DNA from: Candidatus Gottesmanbacteria bacterium RBG_16_37_8
GTDB taxonomy: Bacteria; Patescibacteriota; Microgenomatia; 2-02-FULL-39-11
Direction of reading: 5' to 3'
NCBI GenBank assembly: GCA_001779055.1
Contig: MFJA01000042.1
Coordinates: 1-5,153, forward strand
DNA length: 5,153 bases
The translations under genes were made by a program, and so were the position numbers. This document shows positions 1 to 5,153 of this stretch, piece by piece. Positions within the stretch are counted from its first letter, which is position 1. Every line of letters begins with the position of its first letter. The notes below the pieces were generated by a model, which saw only the letters and a program-made list of their open reading frames with translations, was not told the DNA's origin and did not search any database.

Positions 1-68
1 AGCCCTCTAAATATTGCCTGTCCGATATGACCGGCTCCTATGATTCCGATTTTATTAGTTTCTGACAT
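1..68 (-). CDS. proC: Pyrroline-5-carboxylate reductase, N-terminal fragment (runs off window)
   Basis: Only the first 22 codons lie inside the window; the gene continues past base 1. They read MSETNKIGIIGAGHIGQAIF and then Arg-Gly. This is the opening beta strand and glycine-rich turn (GAGHIG, GxGxxG type) of a Rossmann NAD(P)-binding fold, as at the N-terminus of ProC. ProC catalyses the last step of proline synthesis, reducing pyrroline-5-carboxylate with NAD(P)H. The ATG overlaps the end of proA by 14 bases in another frame. It follows a strong ribosome binding site, AAGGAG six bases upstream, which fixes the start. The Rossmann motif alone would fit many dehydrogenases; its position directly after proB and proA makes ProC much the likeliest. 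Confidence 0.82.
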   Translation of the reverse strand, partial: MSETNKIGIIGAGHIGQAIFRG

Positions 69-1269
69 GGCCGTCTCCTTCAACGATCCATTTATAACTG
101 GTTAATTCCTCAAGTCCCACCGGACCTCTGGCATGAAGTTTCCCCGTTGAAATACCCATTTCCGCACCCATTCCGAATTCATATCCGTCATGAAACCGTG
201 TTGAGCTGTTGATAAAAAGCGCTGCTGCATCAACTGAATTAATAAAATAATCAATTACTGCTTTATTTTTCGCAATTATTCCTTCCGAATGTTTTTTACT
301 GTGCTTATTTATAAATTCAATGGCTTCCTTAACAGTCTTAACAATTTTAATTGTAATTCTTAATCCCAGAAACTCAGTATCCCAATCACTTATTTTAACT
401 TCAGTGCCAACAAGGACTTTAACTTTATGTTCCTTTAATTTCATGGTAATTTGTTTTAAAAATTTGTCAGCAATAGCCTTATGAATGATAACAGAATCTA
501 CTGAATTACAGGCTGATGGTTTATTTGTCTTGGCGTTAATAATAATTTCCTCTGCCTTCTTAAGATCTGCACTTTTATCAACATATATTCTAGCTCCTCC
601 CCCCATATGTGCCAAAACCGGAATCTTAGATTTACTTACTATTGTTCTAACTAAATCATACCCACCTCTGGCAATGACCACGTCAATATAATCAGACTGT
701 CTCAAAAGCCAATAAGTTATTTTCCTTTGCTGATCTTTGACAAAATTAATTGTTTCTTTTGCCAATTTTGTCTTAATAAGCGCTTTTTCAAGACAATGAT
801 AAATTGCTTGATTAGTCTCAATTGCCTCGCTGCCACCTTTAAGTATGGCAGCATTTCCGGATTTTAGGCAAAGGCTTGCCACTTCAATAGTCACCTCCGG
901 CCTGGCTTCATAGATAATAAATATGACGCCTATGGGAACTCTTATTTTTTTGAGTCTTAACCCGTCATTACGGGTTTTTATTTCGATTATTGATCCTATT
1001 TGGCTGTCTAATTTTTGTAAAAAATTAAGCTTCCGAATTATCTGCTGTAAACCTTTTTCGTCTAATATTAACCTCTCAATAAATGATGACGGTAATTGAA
1101 TCTTCCGGGCGTTCTTTACATCTAATTCATTTGCACAAAATATTTCTTTCTTATAGAACAGTAACTCCTCCACCAGATTTCTTAAAAAAGCGTTTCTCTG
1201 TTTTTCGGAAATTTTTGCCAGATGTAAAGTTTGCTGTTTTATTTTTTCTAAATTTAATCTTTTACTCAT
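55..1269 (-). CDS. proA: Gamma-glutamyl phosphate reductase (glutamate-5-semialdehyde dehydrogenase)
   Basis: This is the second enzyme of proline synthesis: NADPH-dependent reduction of gamma-glutamyl phosphate to glutamate 5-semialdehyde in the cytoplasm. The 404-residue product has the normal length for ProA, an aldehyde-dehydrogenase-superfamily protein. Visible family signatures are YEARPEVTIEVASLCLKSGN at 120-139 followed by a GGSEA turn, the catalytic-cysteine segment NAKTNKPSACNS with Cys254 as the expected nucleophile, STRFHDG from 356, and KLHARGPVGLEELTSYKW near the C-terminus. The usual I-P-R-G-G segment reads IARGG (199-203), a mild substitution. Its ATG overlaps the proB stop in an ATGA junction, implying translational coupling; a weak GGGA lies eight bases upstream. 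Its end overlaps proC by 14 bases. It is presumably controlled by the T-box leader upstream of proB. Nothing suggests inactivation. Confidence 0.97.
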   Translation of the reverse strand: MSKRLNLEKIKQQTLHLAKISEKQRNAFLRNLVEELLFYKKEIFCANELDVKNARKIQLPSSFIERLILDEKGLQQIIRKLNFLQKLDSQIGSIIEIKTRNDGLRLKKIRVPIGVIFIIYEARPEVTIEVASLCLKSGNAAILKGGSEAIETNQAIYHCLEKALIKTKLAKETINFVKDQQRKITYWLLRQSDYIDVVIARGGYDLVRTIVSKSKIPVLAHMGGGARIYVDKSADLKKAEEIIINAKTNKPSACNSVDSVIIHKAIADKFLKQITMKLKEHKVKVLVGTEVKISDWDTEFLGLRITIKIVKTVKEAIEFINKHSKKHSEGIIAKNKAVIDYFINSVDAAALFINSSTRFHDGYEFGMGAEMGISTGKLHARGPVGLEELTSYKWIVEGDGHVRN

Positions 1270-1889
1270 AAAACATTTCCCAAAATAACTTCTCTGATTT
1301 TCCCATCAATAATTTCTGCCTTAATATTAATGTTGCTTAATGACTCAATCGCTTCTTGTTTTGACACTCCGCCTCCTATTCCGTATTTTGATCCTTCCCT
1401 GCTTGAAAGAATCAGCAATTGGTCTGCACGAAATAATTTCGTTAACTCTGCGGCTAAAAAGTCATTACCGCCAAAACAATTGAGGTCAATCACATCATTC
1501 TCATTAAAAATCGGAATAATTCCTGTTTTTAAATAAAGTCTAATTATTTGCCGTAATGACTTTTGCTGTTTTAATGAACTCAGTTCTTCTTTTGTCAGGA
1601 GAATCTGAGCTAGCTGTAAATTTTTTTTAATAAATATTTCCTGAAAAACAGTAGTCAAATATACCTGGCCTATTCCCGCAGCTGCCTGTCTAAATTTAAT
1701 ATCTTTCTCTGATATTTCAATAAAATTAGCCCCATATGCCACTGCTCCGGAAACTACTAAAATAATTCCGTATTCTTTTTCTCTTAATCGCAATATCTGA
1801 TCAGCAATATGAGCAATACGAAACTCATCCAATTTATTGCGCTTGGTTAATAAAATACTGCTGCCTATTTTTATAATTATTATTTTCAT
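1266..1889 (-). CDS. proB: Glutamate 5-kinase, compact single-domain form without PUA domain
   Basis: This is the first, committed step of proline synthesis: ATP-dependent phosphorylation of glutamate. The 207-residue product is an amino-acid-kinase-fold protein. Visible elements are the N-terminal lysine strand IIKIGSSIL (Lys7), SGAVAYG (47-53), FNENDVI (128-134) for glutamate binding, GGND (140-143), and GIGGGVSK (171-178 region, Lys177). It is much shorter than the usual 260 to 370 residues. The C-terminal PUA domain is absent. The segment between the nucleotide-site strand (LLILSSREG) and the GGGVSK turn is roughly 30 residues shorter than in E. coli ProB, and the usual Ser/Thr-Asp pair reads Ser-Ser (162-163). 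The start chosen is the ATG at 1889, with AGGA six bases upstream. The frame stays open further upstream, but only through the T-box and terminator, so those codons are untranslated. It ends in an ATGA overlap with proA. Identity is firm; kinetics and feedback control by proline are likely to differ. Confidence 0.93.
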   Translation of the reverse strand: MKIIIIKIGSSILLTKRNKLDEFRIAHIADQILRLREKEYGIILVVSGAVAYGANFIEISEKDIKFRQAAAGIGQVYLTTVFQEIFIKKNLQLAQILLTKEELSSLKQQKSLRQIIRLYLKTGIIPIFNENDVIDLNCFGGNDFLAAELTKLFRADQLLILSSREGSKYGIGGGVSKQEAIESLSNINIKAEIIDGKIREVILGNVL

Positions 1890-1901
1890 ATTTTTTCCTA
1901 T

Positions 1902-1949
1902 AAAAAAACTCGCCGTTACTCCGATATAACATCGGAGCAAGGACGAGTT
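1902..1949 (-). terminator. T-box intrinsic terminator before proB
   Basis: This is a strong hairpin followed by seven Ts on the minus strand. The outer arm AACTCG pairs with CGAGTT, and the inner arm CTCCGAT pairs with ATCGGAG around the loop GTTAT. The six bases between the arms also pair except for one C-C mismatch, so the stem is nearly continuous. Its 5' arm reuses the 3' half of the antiterminator (1937-1949), making the two folds mutually exclusive. The T run ends 12 bases before the proB ATG. The expected default state without uncharged tRNA is termination. Confidence 0.93.
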
Positions 1950-1969
1950 TTCTCGTGGTACCACCTTGC
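1937..1969 (-). promoter_or_regulatory. T-box antiterminator with UGGU tRNA-acceptor bulge
   Basis: GCAAGG pairs with CCTTGC as helix A1 (6 bp). The seven-base bulge UGGUACC lies on the 5' side. ACGAG pairs with CTCGT as helix A2 (5 bp) around the loop AAAA. This matches the conserved T-box antiterminator layout exactly. The UGGU of the bulge complements a tRNA 3' end ACCA, that is, discriminator base A, as commonly found in bacterial tRNA-Pro. The element competes with the terminator for bases 1937-1949. Confidence 0.93.
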
Positions 1970-1972
1970 TTC

Positions 1973-2001
1973 CCCTCAACCGTACTTATTCTGGTTCAGG
2001 G
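1973..2001 (-). other. Stem III-like hairpin of the T-box leader
   Basis: CCCU and AACC, separated by one G, pair with GGUU and AGGG, also separated by one G. This gives 4+4 base pairs with a single G-G mismatch and an 11-base loop. It lies three bases upstream of the antiterminator, where Stem III sits in known T-box leaders. Confidence 0.7.
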
Positions 2002-2032
2002 CTTATTCAGTGCTCCGTTTTTCTACGACACA

Positions 2033-2063
2033 CTTGATTTAATTTTTACGGTCAAACTTCCGT
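2033..2063 (-). other. Candidate Stem IIA/B-type pseudoknot
   Basis: ACGG (2060-2063) pairs with CCGU (2048-2051), enclosing the loop AAGUUUGA. The loop segment UUUGA (2052-2056) is complementary to the downstream UCAAG (2033-2037), four Watson-Crick pairs plus one G-U. This is an H-type pseudoknot like the IIA/B element of many T-box leaders. The helices are short, and a competing hairpin (2009-2034) uses the edge bases, so this is a hand-folded proposal. Confidence 0.45.
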
Positions 2064-2084
2064 CATACTCGTCGTATGCAGCTC

Positions 2085-2103
2085 GTCTGGCGGGAAACCA
2101 AAC
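2085..2103 (-). other. 5' hairpin of the leader presenting loop UUUCCCG (candidate specifier)
   Basis: GUUUGG pairs with CCAGAC (6 bp including one U-G) around the seven-base loop UUUCCCG. The loop contains CCC followed by a purine, a proline codon in the context expected of a T-box specifier. No CCN codon is seen on the 3' side of any longer Stem I that I could draw, so this loop is the best candidate for anticodon reading. In classical leaders the specifier sits in an internal loop of a much longer stem; a terminal-loop specifier would be atypical. Confidence 0.35.
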
Positions 2104-2130
2104 TGATAACGCTTTTATTGATTAATTTAA

Positions 2131-2158
2131 AGTATATCAAAAAAAACAATCCTGTCAA
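2131..2158 (-). promoter_or_regulatory. Sigma70-type promoter of proBAC
   Basis: A perfect -35 box TTGACA (2153-2158), a 16-base spacer containing a run of eight Ts, and the -10 box TATACT (2131-2136) preceded by TGA, giving an extended -10. Transcription should start near 2124, which places the whole T-box structure inside the transcript. Confidence 0.85.
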
Positions 2159-2162
2159 TCTT

Positions 2163-2178
2163 TCCGGACAATCCCGGA
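2163..2178. repeat. Inverted repeat TCCGG-N6-CCGGA between rseP and the proBAC promoter
   Basis: This is a perfect 5-base inverted repeat with a six-base spacer, GC-rich in an AT-rich gap. It lies 30 bases beyond the rseP stop and five bases upstream of the -35 box of the proline promoter. No T run follows on either strand, so it is not a standard intrinsic terminator. It could be a weak transcript end for rseP, an operator, or chance. Confidence 0.3.
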
Positions 2179-2207
2179 TCGTTACAGAATCATGTATAAG
2201 ATAGTAG

Positions 2208-3428
2208 TCAACTTGAAATAAATCTTATCAAATCGTTGATTGTTACCAGAAAAAGAAGTAATAAGAGAATTATCATACCTATCTGGTGCACATAACGTTC
2301 CCAATCAGTCTTAATTTTCTTTTTGGTAATCCCTTCAATTACCACAAAAAGAAGCCTACCGCCGTCAAGTGCCGGAATAGGCAAGATATTAATAATAGCT
2401 AAATTTAGCGAAAGAAGCCCTAATAACATTAATACATCTCTAACACCACCATAGCGAACTGCTTCAGCGGTTATTTGCGCTATTCCAAAAGGACCAGCCA
2501 CATCTTTAGCCACTGATTGAAAAGAAATTAATTTCCATAAAGTTATTCCTATTCCCTTAATTAACTGCCAAGAAAGATTTAAAGATTCAATTGGACCATA
2601 AATTGGTGCTTGATACCATGTATAAACTATAGTTTCTAAATCAGAAATCGCTACCCCGATAGGTCCTTCACGAGAAATAATCTTTTCAGGTTCAGGAATA
2701 TGTAAAATTTTTCTAAGGCTGCTCTTAAATTGTGTTAAAAAATTCATTTCTTCAGGAATATCTTTATCAGGAAGTTCATTATAAGGGGGATCTTTACGCG
2801 GGATAACTCTAACTTGCAAATACTGACACTTATTACAATCAAGATTTATGTTTTTATAATGTTTTAAAGAATCACCACGCATTATAGTCAAGGTGATTTC
2901 CTTACCCAGATTATTCTTAGTTAATTCGATAAACGATGTTGTACTTTGTATTTTTTCTCCATTAACTTCATGTACAATATCGTTAGTTTTAATCCCTGCT
3001 ATTTCAGCAGGCGATTCTTTATCAACATTTACAATATGCACTCTCTTTACCGGAATCAAAACTCCCTGAGTAAACATAAAAGAGATAATAATAAGAGCCA
3101 AAAGAAAATTCATTACCACTCCGGCGATTATTACAACCGTCCGTTGCCATGGAGGTCTAGCATAAAAAGCTCTATCATTGGGAATTTTTCCTTTTTTTTC
3201 TTTTTCCTCTCTATCTTCACCATATAATTTAACAAAACCGCCAATTGGTAAATAATTTATAGAATAAATTGTCTCTCCTATTTTTTTTCCGATAAATCTT
3301 GGCGGCAGGCCAAAACCAAATTCCTCAACTAAAATATTGAATTTTTTAGCCATGATAAAGTGGCCGAGTTCATGTACCAAAACCAATACTGAAAGAATTA
3401 GTAAAAAAACAATCAGGGTTATCAGCAT
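2208..3428 (-). CDS. rseP: RseP-family site-2 intramembrane zinc metalloprotease
   Basis: This is a membrane-embedded M50-family protease that cuts transmembrane substrates after a first site-1 cleavage; in known bacteria these include anti-sigma factors and signal-peptide remnants. The 406-residue protein opens with a hydrophobic helix carrying HELGH (19-23), two zinc ligands plus the catalytic Glu20. A second membrane segment is at about 97-120. A PDZ-like domain spans about 128-210 (HIVNVDKESPAEIAGIKTND). The motif NILPIPALDGG (347-357) supplies the third zinc ligand, Asp355. A last helix is at about 383-402. Residues 70-82 are strikingly charged. Cys198 and Cys201 form a CxxC at the end of the PDZ region. 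The start at ATG 3428 was preferred over a TTG 57 bases upstream because it places the first helix at the N-terminus, as in the family; its ribosome site (AAGAG) is weak. The gene is divergent from the plus-strand gene at 3478. The native substrate cannot be read from this window. Confidence 0.95.
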   Translation of the reverse strand: MLITLIVFLLILSVLVLVHELGHFIMAKKFNILVEEFGFGLPPRFIGKKIGETIYSINYLPIGGFVKLYGEDREEKEKKGKIPNDRAFYARPPWQRTVVIIAGVVMNFLLALIIISFMFTQGVLIPVKRVHIVNVDKESPAEIAGIKTNDIVHEVNGEKIQSTTSFIELTKNNLGKEITLTIMRGDSLKHYKNINLDCNKCQYLQVRVIPRKDPPYNELPDKDIPEEMNFLTQFKSSLRKILHIPEPEKIISREGPIGVAISDLETIVYTWYQAPIYGPIESLNLSWQLIKGIGITLWKLISFQSVAKDVAGPFGIAQITAEAVRYGGVRDVLMLLGLLSLNLAIINILPIPALDGGRLLFVVIEGITKKKIKTDWERYVHQIGMIILLLLLFLVTINDLIRFISS

Positions 3429-3477
3429 ATCTCTTAAAAATAAAAAGTAATATATAATACTACAATAATAATTTTCT
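3429..3477. promoter_or_regulatory. Divergent intergenic region with candidate back-to-back promoters
   Basis: These 49 bases, almost entirely A and T, separate rseP from the plus-strand gene. On the plus strand a perfect TATAAT (3453-3458) sits 19 bases before the ATG at 3478, but no convincing -35 box is found 15 to 18 bases upstream. On the minus strand TTCATA (3477-3482), a 17-base spacer and TATTAT (3454-3459) form a moderate promoter for rseP that overlaps the other gene's start codon. The two -10 boxes overlap, so the promoters would compete. AT-rich DNA yields such matches by chance, so confidence is low. Confidence 0.4.
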
Positions 3478-5142
3478 ATGAACAATAATCATTCCGAAAA
3501 AATCGATCCAATTGAAATTCATATCAGAACCTACCGCTCCCTGTTAAAATCGGCAGGATATGTTCAAATCGAAAAGTTGATAGATTCCCATAAGCAAATG
3601 TCCTCATTTCTTCATGAAAAGGCTAAAACTCCTGAAGTGGACACCTCTGCTTTTATTTATTCGTTGTTAAGGCTCCCCAGCTGTATGTCCATGGTCAAGA
3701 AAGTAATCCTCGGTCAATCAATCAGGGTTTTTAAAAACAACCGTTTCGCTGCTATTGAAAGCTGGCAGGAAGTTGAGGCAGTAGGCCGTCGAAGAAAAAT
3801 GTATTTTAACGGTCGCGACACTCTGGCTGTTTATATTGCCTCGGTAACCGATGTTGATGATCTGATAACTCTTCTGACGGCTTTTCAAATCGAATGGAAT
3901 AACCTTCATGGAGCATTAAAAAAAAGTAATAACGTCGTTAATTCCTTCCAACAAATTATCGATCAAGAAGATATCTCCCGTTTTAAAAAAATCTGGGGAG
4001 AAGATTATCATCAATTCTTAACCGCTATTAAATACCGTAAAATTGATTTCCATGTCCATCTTCTGTCAGGCTCTTATATGGAATACTCGCGGGCTACCCA
4101 ATACTGGTGGAACCATATTGAAAAATCAATTCCTAAGCTTGATCTATTAAATATGCCGATCTATTTCGTCTCCTCCAATACCCACTCGATAATCAATCTG
4201 ATTGCCCGATTTGTCCTTTATGAAAAGGATTTATTAATTAATTACTTATATAAAACCAAAGACCAAAATTTACAGAGCATCTGGGAGAAATTAAATTTCG
4301 AAAATAACGTCTTAAGCCAGGAATTTTTTCTTTATTATCTGTCCAAAAAACTTTTAAGGGAAAATAAAGACTTAAACACAAAAAAAATTAAAAAAGAACA
4401 GACTCTTGGCATTTACAACATTAAGGCAGAACACAATCTGGATATAGATGCTCAAATAATACCGATTGCCAAATTTCCCCAATCGAAATTAAACAGTTTA
4501 TTGAATCTTGATCTTGATATTTTAAAAAAAAGCCGTTCCCTGATTGTTAATATCGATTATCCATTAGGCTGGGCTGCCTATCAGGTCTTAACTGAAATCG
4601 GCCAAAATGTCGGCCAGGTCTTAGGTATTTATATCATGGGCAAAGCTGCTGCCCTAAACGGCCATATTGGGGACATTCTCCTGCCGACAACTATTTTTGA
4701 CCAGCATACTAAAAATATCTATGCCGTTAATAACTGTTTCGGACTTTCTGATTTTAATAAAATATTTAAAGGAGGAAGCGTTCTGGAAAACCAAAAAACT
4801 GTAACGACCAAAGGTACCTTTCTGGAATCGGCCTCAAATATTGAAAAGTGGTTCAGGGAAGGCTACACCGATATTGAAATGGAGGCAGGACCTTACCTAA
4901 ATGCCGTCTATGAGTTTATTTACTATAACCGCTATGAGGAAAGTGAATTTATTAATCTCTCTCCCACACCCTTCCAGCTGGGAATAGCCCATTATGCTTC
5001 AGATACTCCCTACTCCAAAGCTAAAAATTTGGGCGCCCGAACTCTTTCTTATGAAGGCGTAGAATCAACCTATGCCATCAGTCTTGTTATCCTTAAAAAA
5101 ATCGTGGAAAGGGAATTAAAGCTTCTGAAAGATAAAGAGTAA
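3478..5142 (+). CDS. Uncharacterised protein with C-terminal nucleoside phosphorylase/nucleosidase-like domain
   Basis: This is a 554-residue, apparently cytoplasmic protein; I see no signal peptide or membrane helix. The C-terminal third (about 353-545) has hallmarks of the PNP/UDP phosphorylase fold. They are a glycine/alanine-rich strand-turn leading into GHIGDILLP (395-403, compare the GDxV segment of MTA/SAH nucleosidase and AMP nucleosidase); DIEMEA (465-470), matching the ribose-binding Glu-Met-Glu of MTA/SAH nucleosidase; and ASDTPY (507-512), where Asp509 would be the purine-protonating acid. A purine nucleoside or nucleotide substrate is therefore plausible, but hydrolysis versus phosphorolysis cannot be told. 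The N-terminal 330 residues contain distinctive segments (GRRRKMYFNG 103-112, DVDDLITLLTAFQIEW 125-140, DFHVHLLSGSYMEYSRA 190-206) that I cannot tie to a known function. A long N-terminal half before a phosphorylase domain recalls AMP nucleosidase, but the sequence is different. There is no Shine-Dalgarno site before the ATG, so the start could instead be slightly internal. Confidence 0.85.
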   Translation: MNNNHSEKIDPIEIHIRTYRSLLKSAGYVQIEKLIDSHKQMSSFLHEKAKTPEVDTSAFIYSLLRLPSCMSMVKKVILGQSIRVFKNNRFAAIESWQEVEAVGRRRKMYFNGRDTLAVYIASVTDVDDLITLLTAFQIEWNNLHGALKKSNNVVNSFQQIIDQEDISRFKKIWGEDYHQFLTAIKYRKIDFHVHLLSGSYMEYSRATQYWWNHIEKSIPKLDLLNMPIYFVSSNTHSIINLIARFVLYEKDLLINYLYKTKDQNLQSIWEKLNFENNVLSQEFFLYYLSKKLLRENKDLNTKKIKKEQTLGIYNIKAEHNLDIDAQIIPIAKFPQSKLNSLLNLDLDILKKSRSLIVNIDYPLGWAAYQVLTEIGQNVGQVLGIYIMGKAAALNGHIGDILLPTTIFDQHTKNIYAVNNCFGLSDFNKIFKGGSVLENQKTVTTKGTFLESASNIEKWFREGYTDIEMEAGPYLNAVYEFIYYNRYEESEFINLSPTPFQLGIAHYASDTPYSKAKNLGARTLSYEGVESTYAISLVILKKIVERELKLLKDKE

Positions 5143-5153
5143 TGTTTTCTCAA
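5142..5153 (+). CDS. Possible start of a downstream gene (runs off window)
   Basis: The stop of the preceding gene is embedded in TAATG, so an ATG begins on its last base and the frame MFSQ runs to the window edge. One-base stop/start overlaps are common in coupled genes, and a weak AAAGAG lies three bases upstream. Four codons cannot establish a gene, let alone a product. Confidence 0.25.

Larger units (their letters stand above)
1902..2124 (-). ncRNA. T-box riboswitch leader of the proBAC operon
   Basis: A structured leader separates the promoter from proB. T-box leaders sense uncharged tRNA, whose NCCA end pairs with a UGGN bulge and stabilises an antiterminator. Seen here in order: a small hairpin with loop UUUCCCG (2085-2103); a possible CAUAC/GUAUG hairpin; a candidate pseudoknot (2033-2063) resembling the family's IIA/B element; a hairpin at about 2009-2034; a Stem III-like hairpin (CCCU-g-AACC with GGUU-g-AGGG, 1973-2001); the T-box motif AAGGTGGTACCACG (1954-1967); and overlapping antiterminator and terminator. 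The UGGU bulge (1960-1963) would pair with a tRNA ending in ACCA. The downstream proline genes make tRNA-Pro the expected ligand. The 3' half is classical. The 5' half does not show an obvious long Stem I with a 3'-side specifier loop, so the codon read is unresolved. The 5' end is inferred from the promoter. Confidence 0.9.

Noticed and set aside
485..691. Plus-strand open frame opposite proA.
   Set aside because: It is antisense to highly conserved ProA codons, with no ribosome site and no recognisable protein features. The same applies to open frames at 1083-1271 and 1330-1536.
1890..1979. An N-terminal extension of ProB of 30 residues in the same open frame.
   Set aside because: These codons run through the T-box motif and terminator, have no similarity to kinase N-termini, and the ATG at 1889 has a ribosome site and puts the Lys7 strand at the expected place.
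2068..2087. Direct repeat GACGAG (2068-2073 and 2082-2087) as a regulatory binding site.
   Set aside because: Both copies lie inside the transcribed leader, where base pairing explains much of the sequence; six bases twice is not enough for a protein site.
2460..2665. Apparent internal duplication in RseP, two GPxGxA segments at residues 255-260 and 312-317.
   Set aside because: The flanking sequences do not match each other, and each segment fits a separate part of the RseP C-terminal half.
2946..3227. Plus-strand open frame opposite rseP.
   Set aside because: Its low-complexity Phe/Ser/Asn composition is what the reverse of Lys/Glu-rich rseP codons gives. A short minus-strand frame at 3718-3909, opposite the phosphorylase-like gene, is dismissed for the same reason.
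3429..3485. A longer RseP start at a TTG at 3485.
   Set aside because: It would add 19 residues before the normal first helix, overlap the divergent gene's start, and has no ribosome site.
1..5153. Mobile elements, CRISPR arrays, tRNA or rRNA genes, and phage or defence modules.
   Set aside because: No repeats with spacers, terminal inverted repeats, transposase motifs, tRNA cloverleaf or rRNA-like sequence were seen; coding genes and the leader account for nearly all bases.

Overview
The window reads as chromosomal DNA from an AT-rich bacterium using the standard genetic code, since proB and the RseP-like gene both end in TGA. The RseP-like protease, with its short N-terminal helix, compact single PDZ region and lysine/glutamate-rich linker, resembles those of Patescibacteria (the Candidate Phyla Radiation). 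The very short ProB and overlapping genes also fit a streamlined genome. This placement is an inference from protein style, and a low-GC Gram-positive origin is not excluded, especially given the T-box.

Left half, minus strand, read from right to left: a sigma70-type promoter at about 2131-2158 drives a long structured leader (about 1902-2124). The leader carries a T-box motif, a textbook antiterminator and an overlapping intrinsic terminator. It feeds proB (1266-1889), proA (55-1269) and the first codons of proC (1-68, cut by the window edge). The three genes overlap (4 and 14 bases) and encode the full glutamate-to-proline route: glutamate 5-kinase, gamma-glutamyl phosphate reductase and pyrroline-5-carboxylate reductase. 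The natural reading is that uncharged tRNA, most likely tRNA-Pro, relieves termination and turns on proline synthesis.

Right half: rseP (2208-3428, minus strand) encodes an intramembrane site-2 protease. It sits upstream of the proline promoter in the same direction, so read-through into the leader is possible. It is separated by 49 bases from a divergent plus-strand gene (3478-5142). That gene encodes a 554-residue protein with a nucleoside-phosphorylase/nucleosidase-like C-terminal domain and an N-terminal half I cannot assign. A further plus-strand gene may begin at the last bases of the window.

Most worth a second look are the non-canonical 5' part of the T-box leader, where no classical specifier loop is evident; the stripped-down 207-residue ProB, which lacks the PUA domain and much of the lid region; and the uncharacterised N-terminal half of the phosphorylase-like protein.
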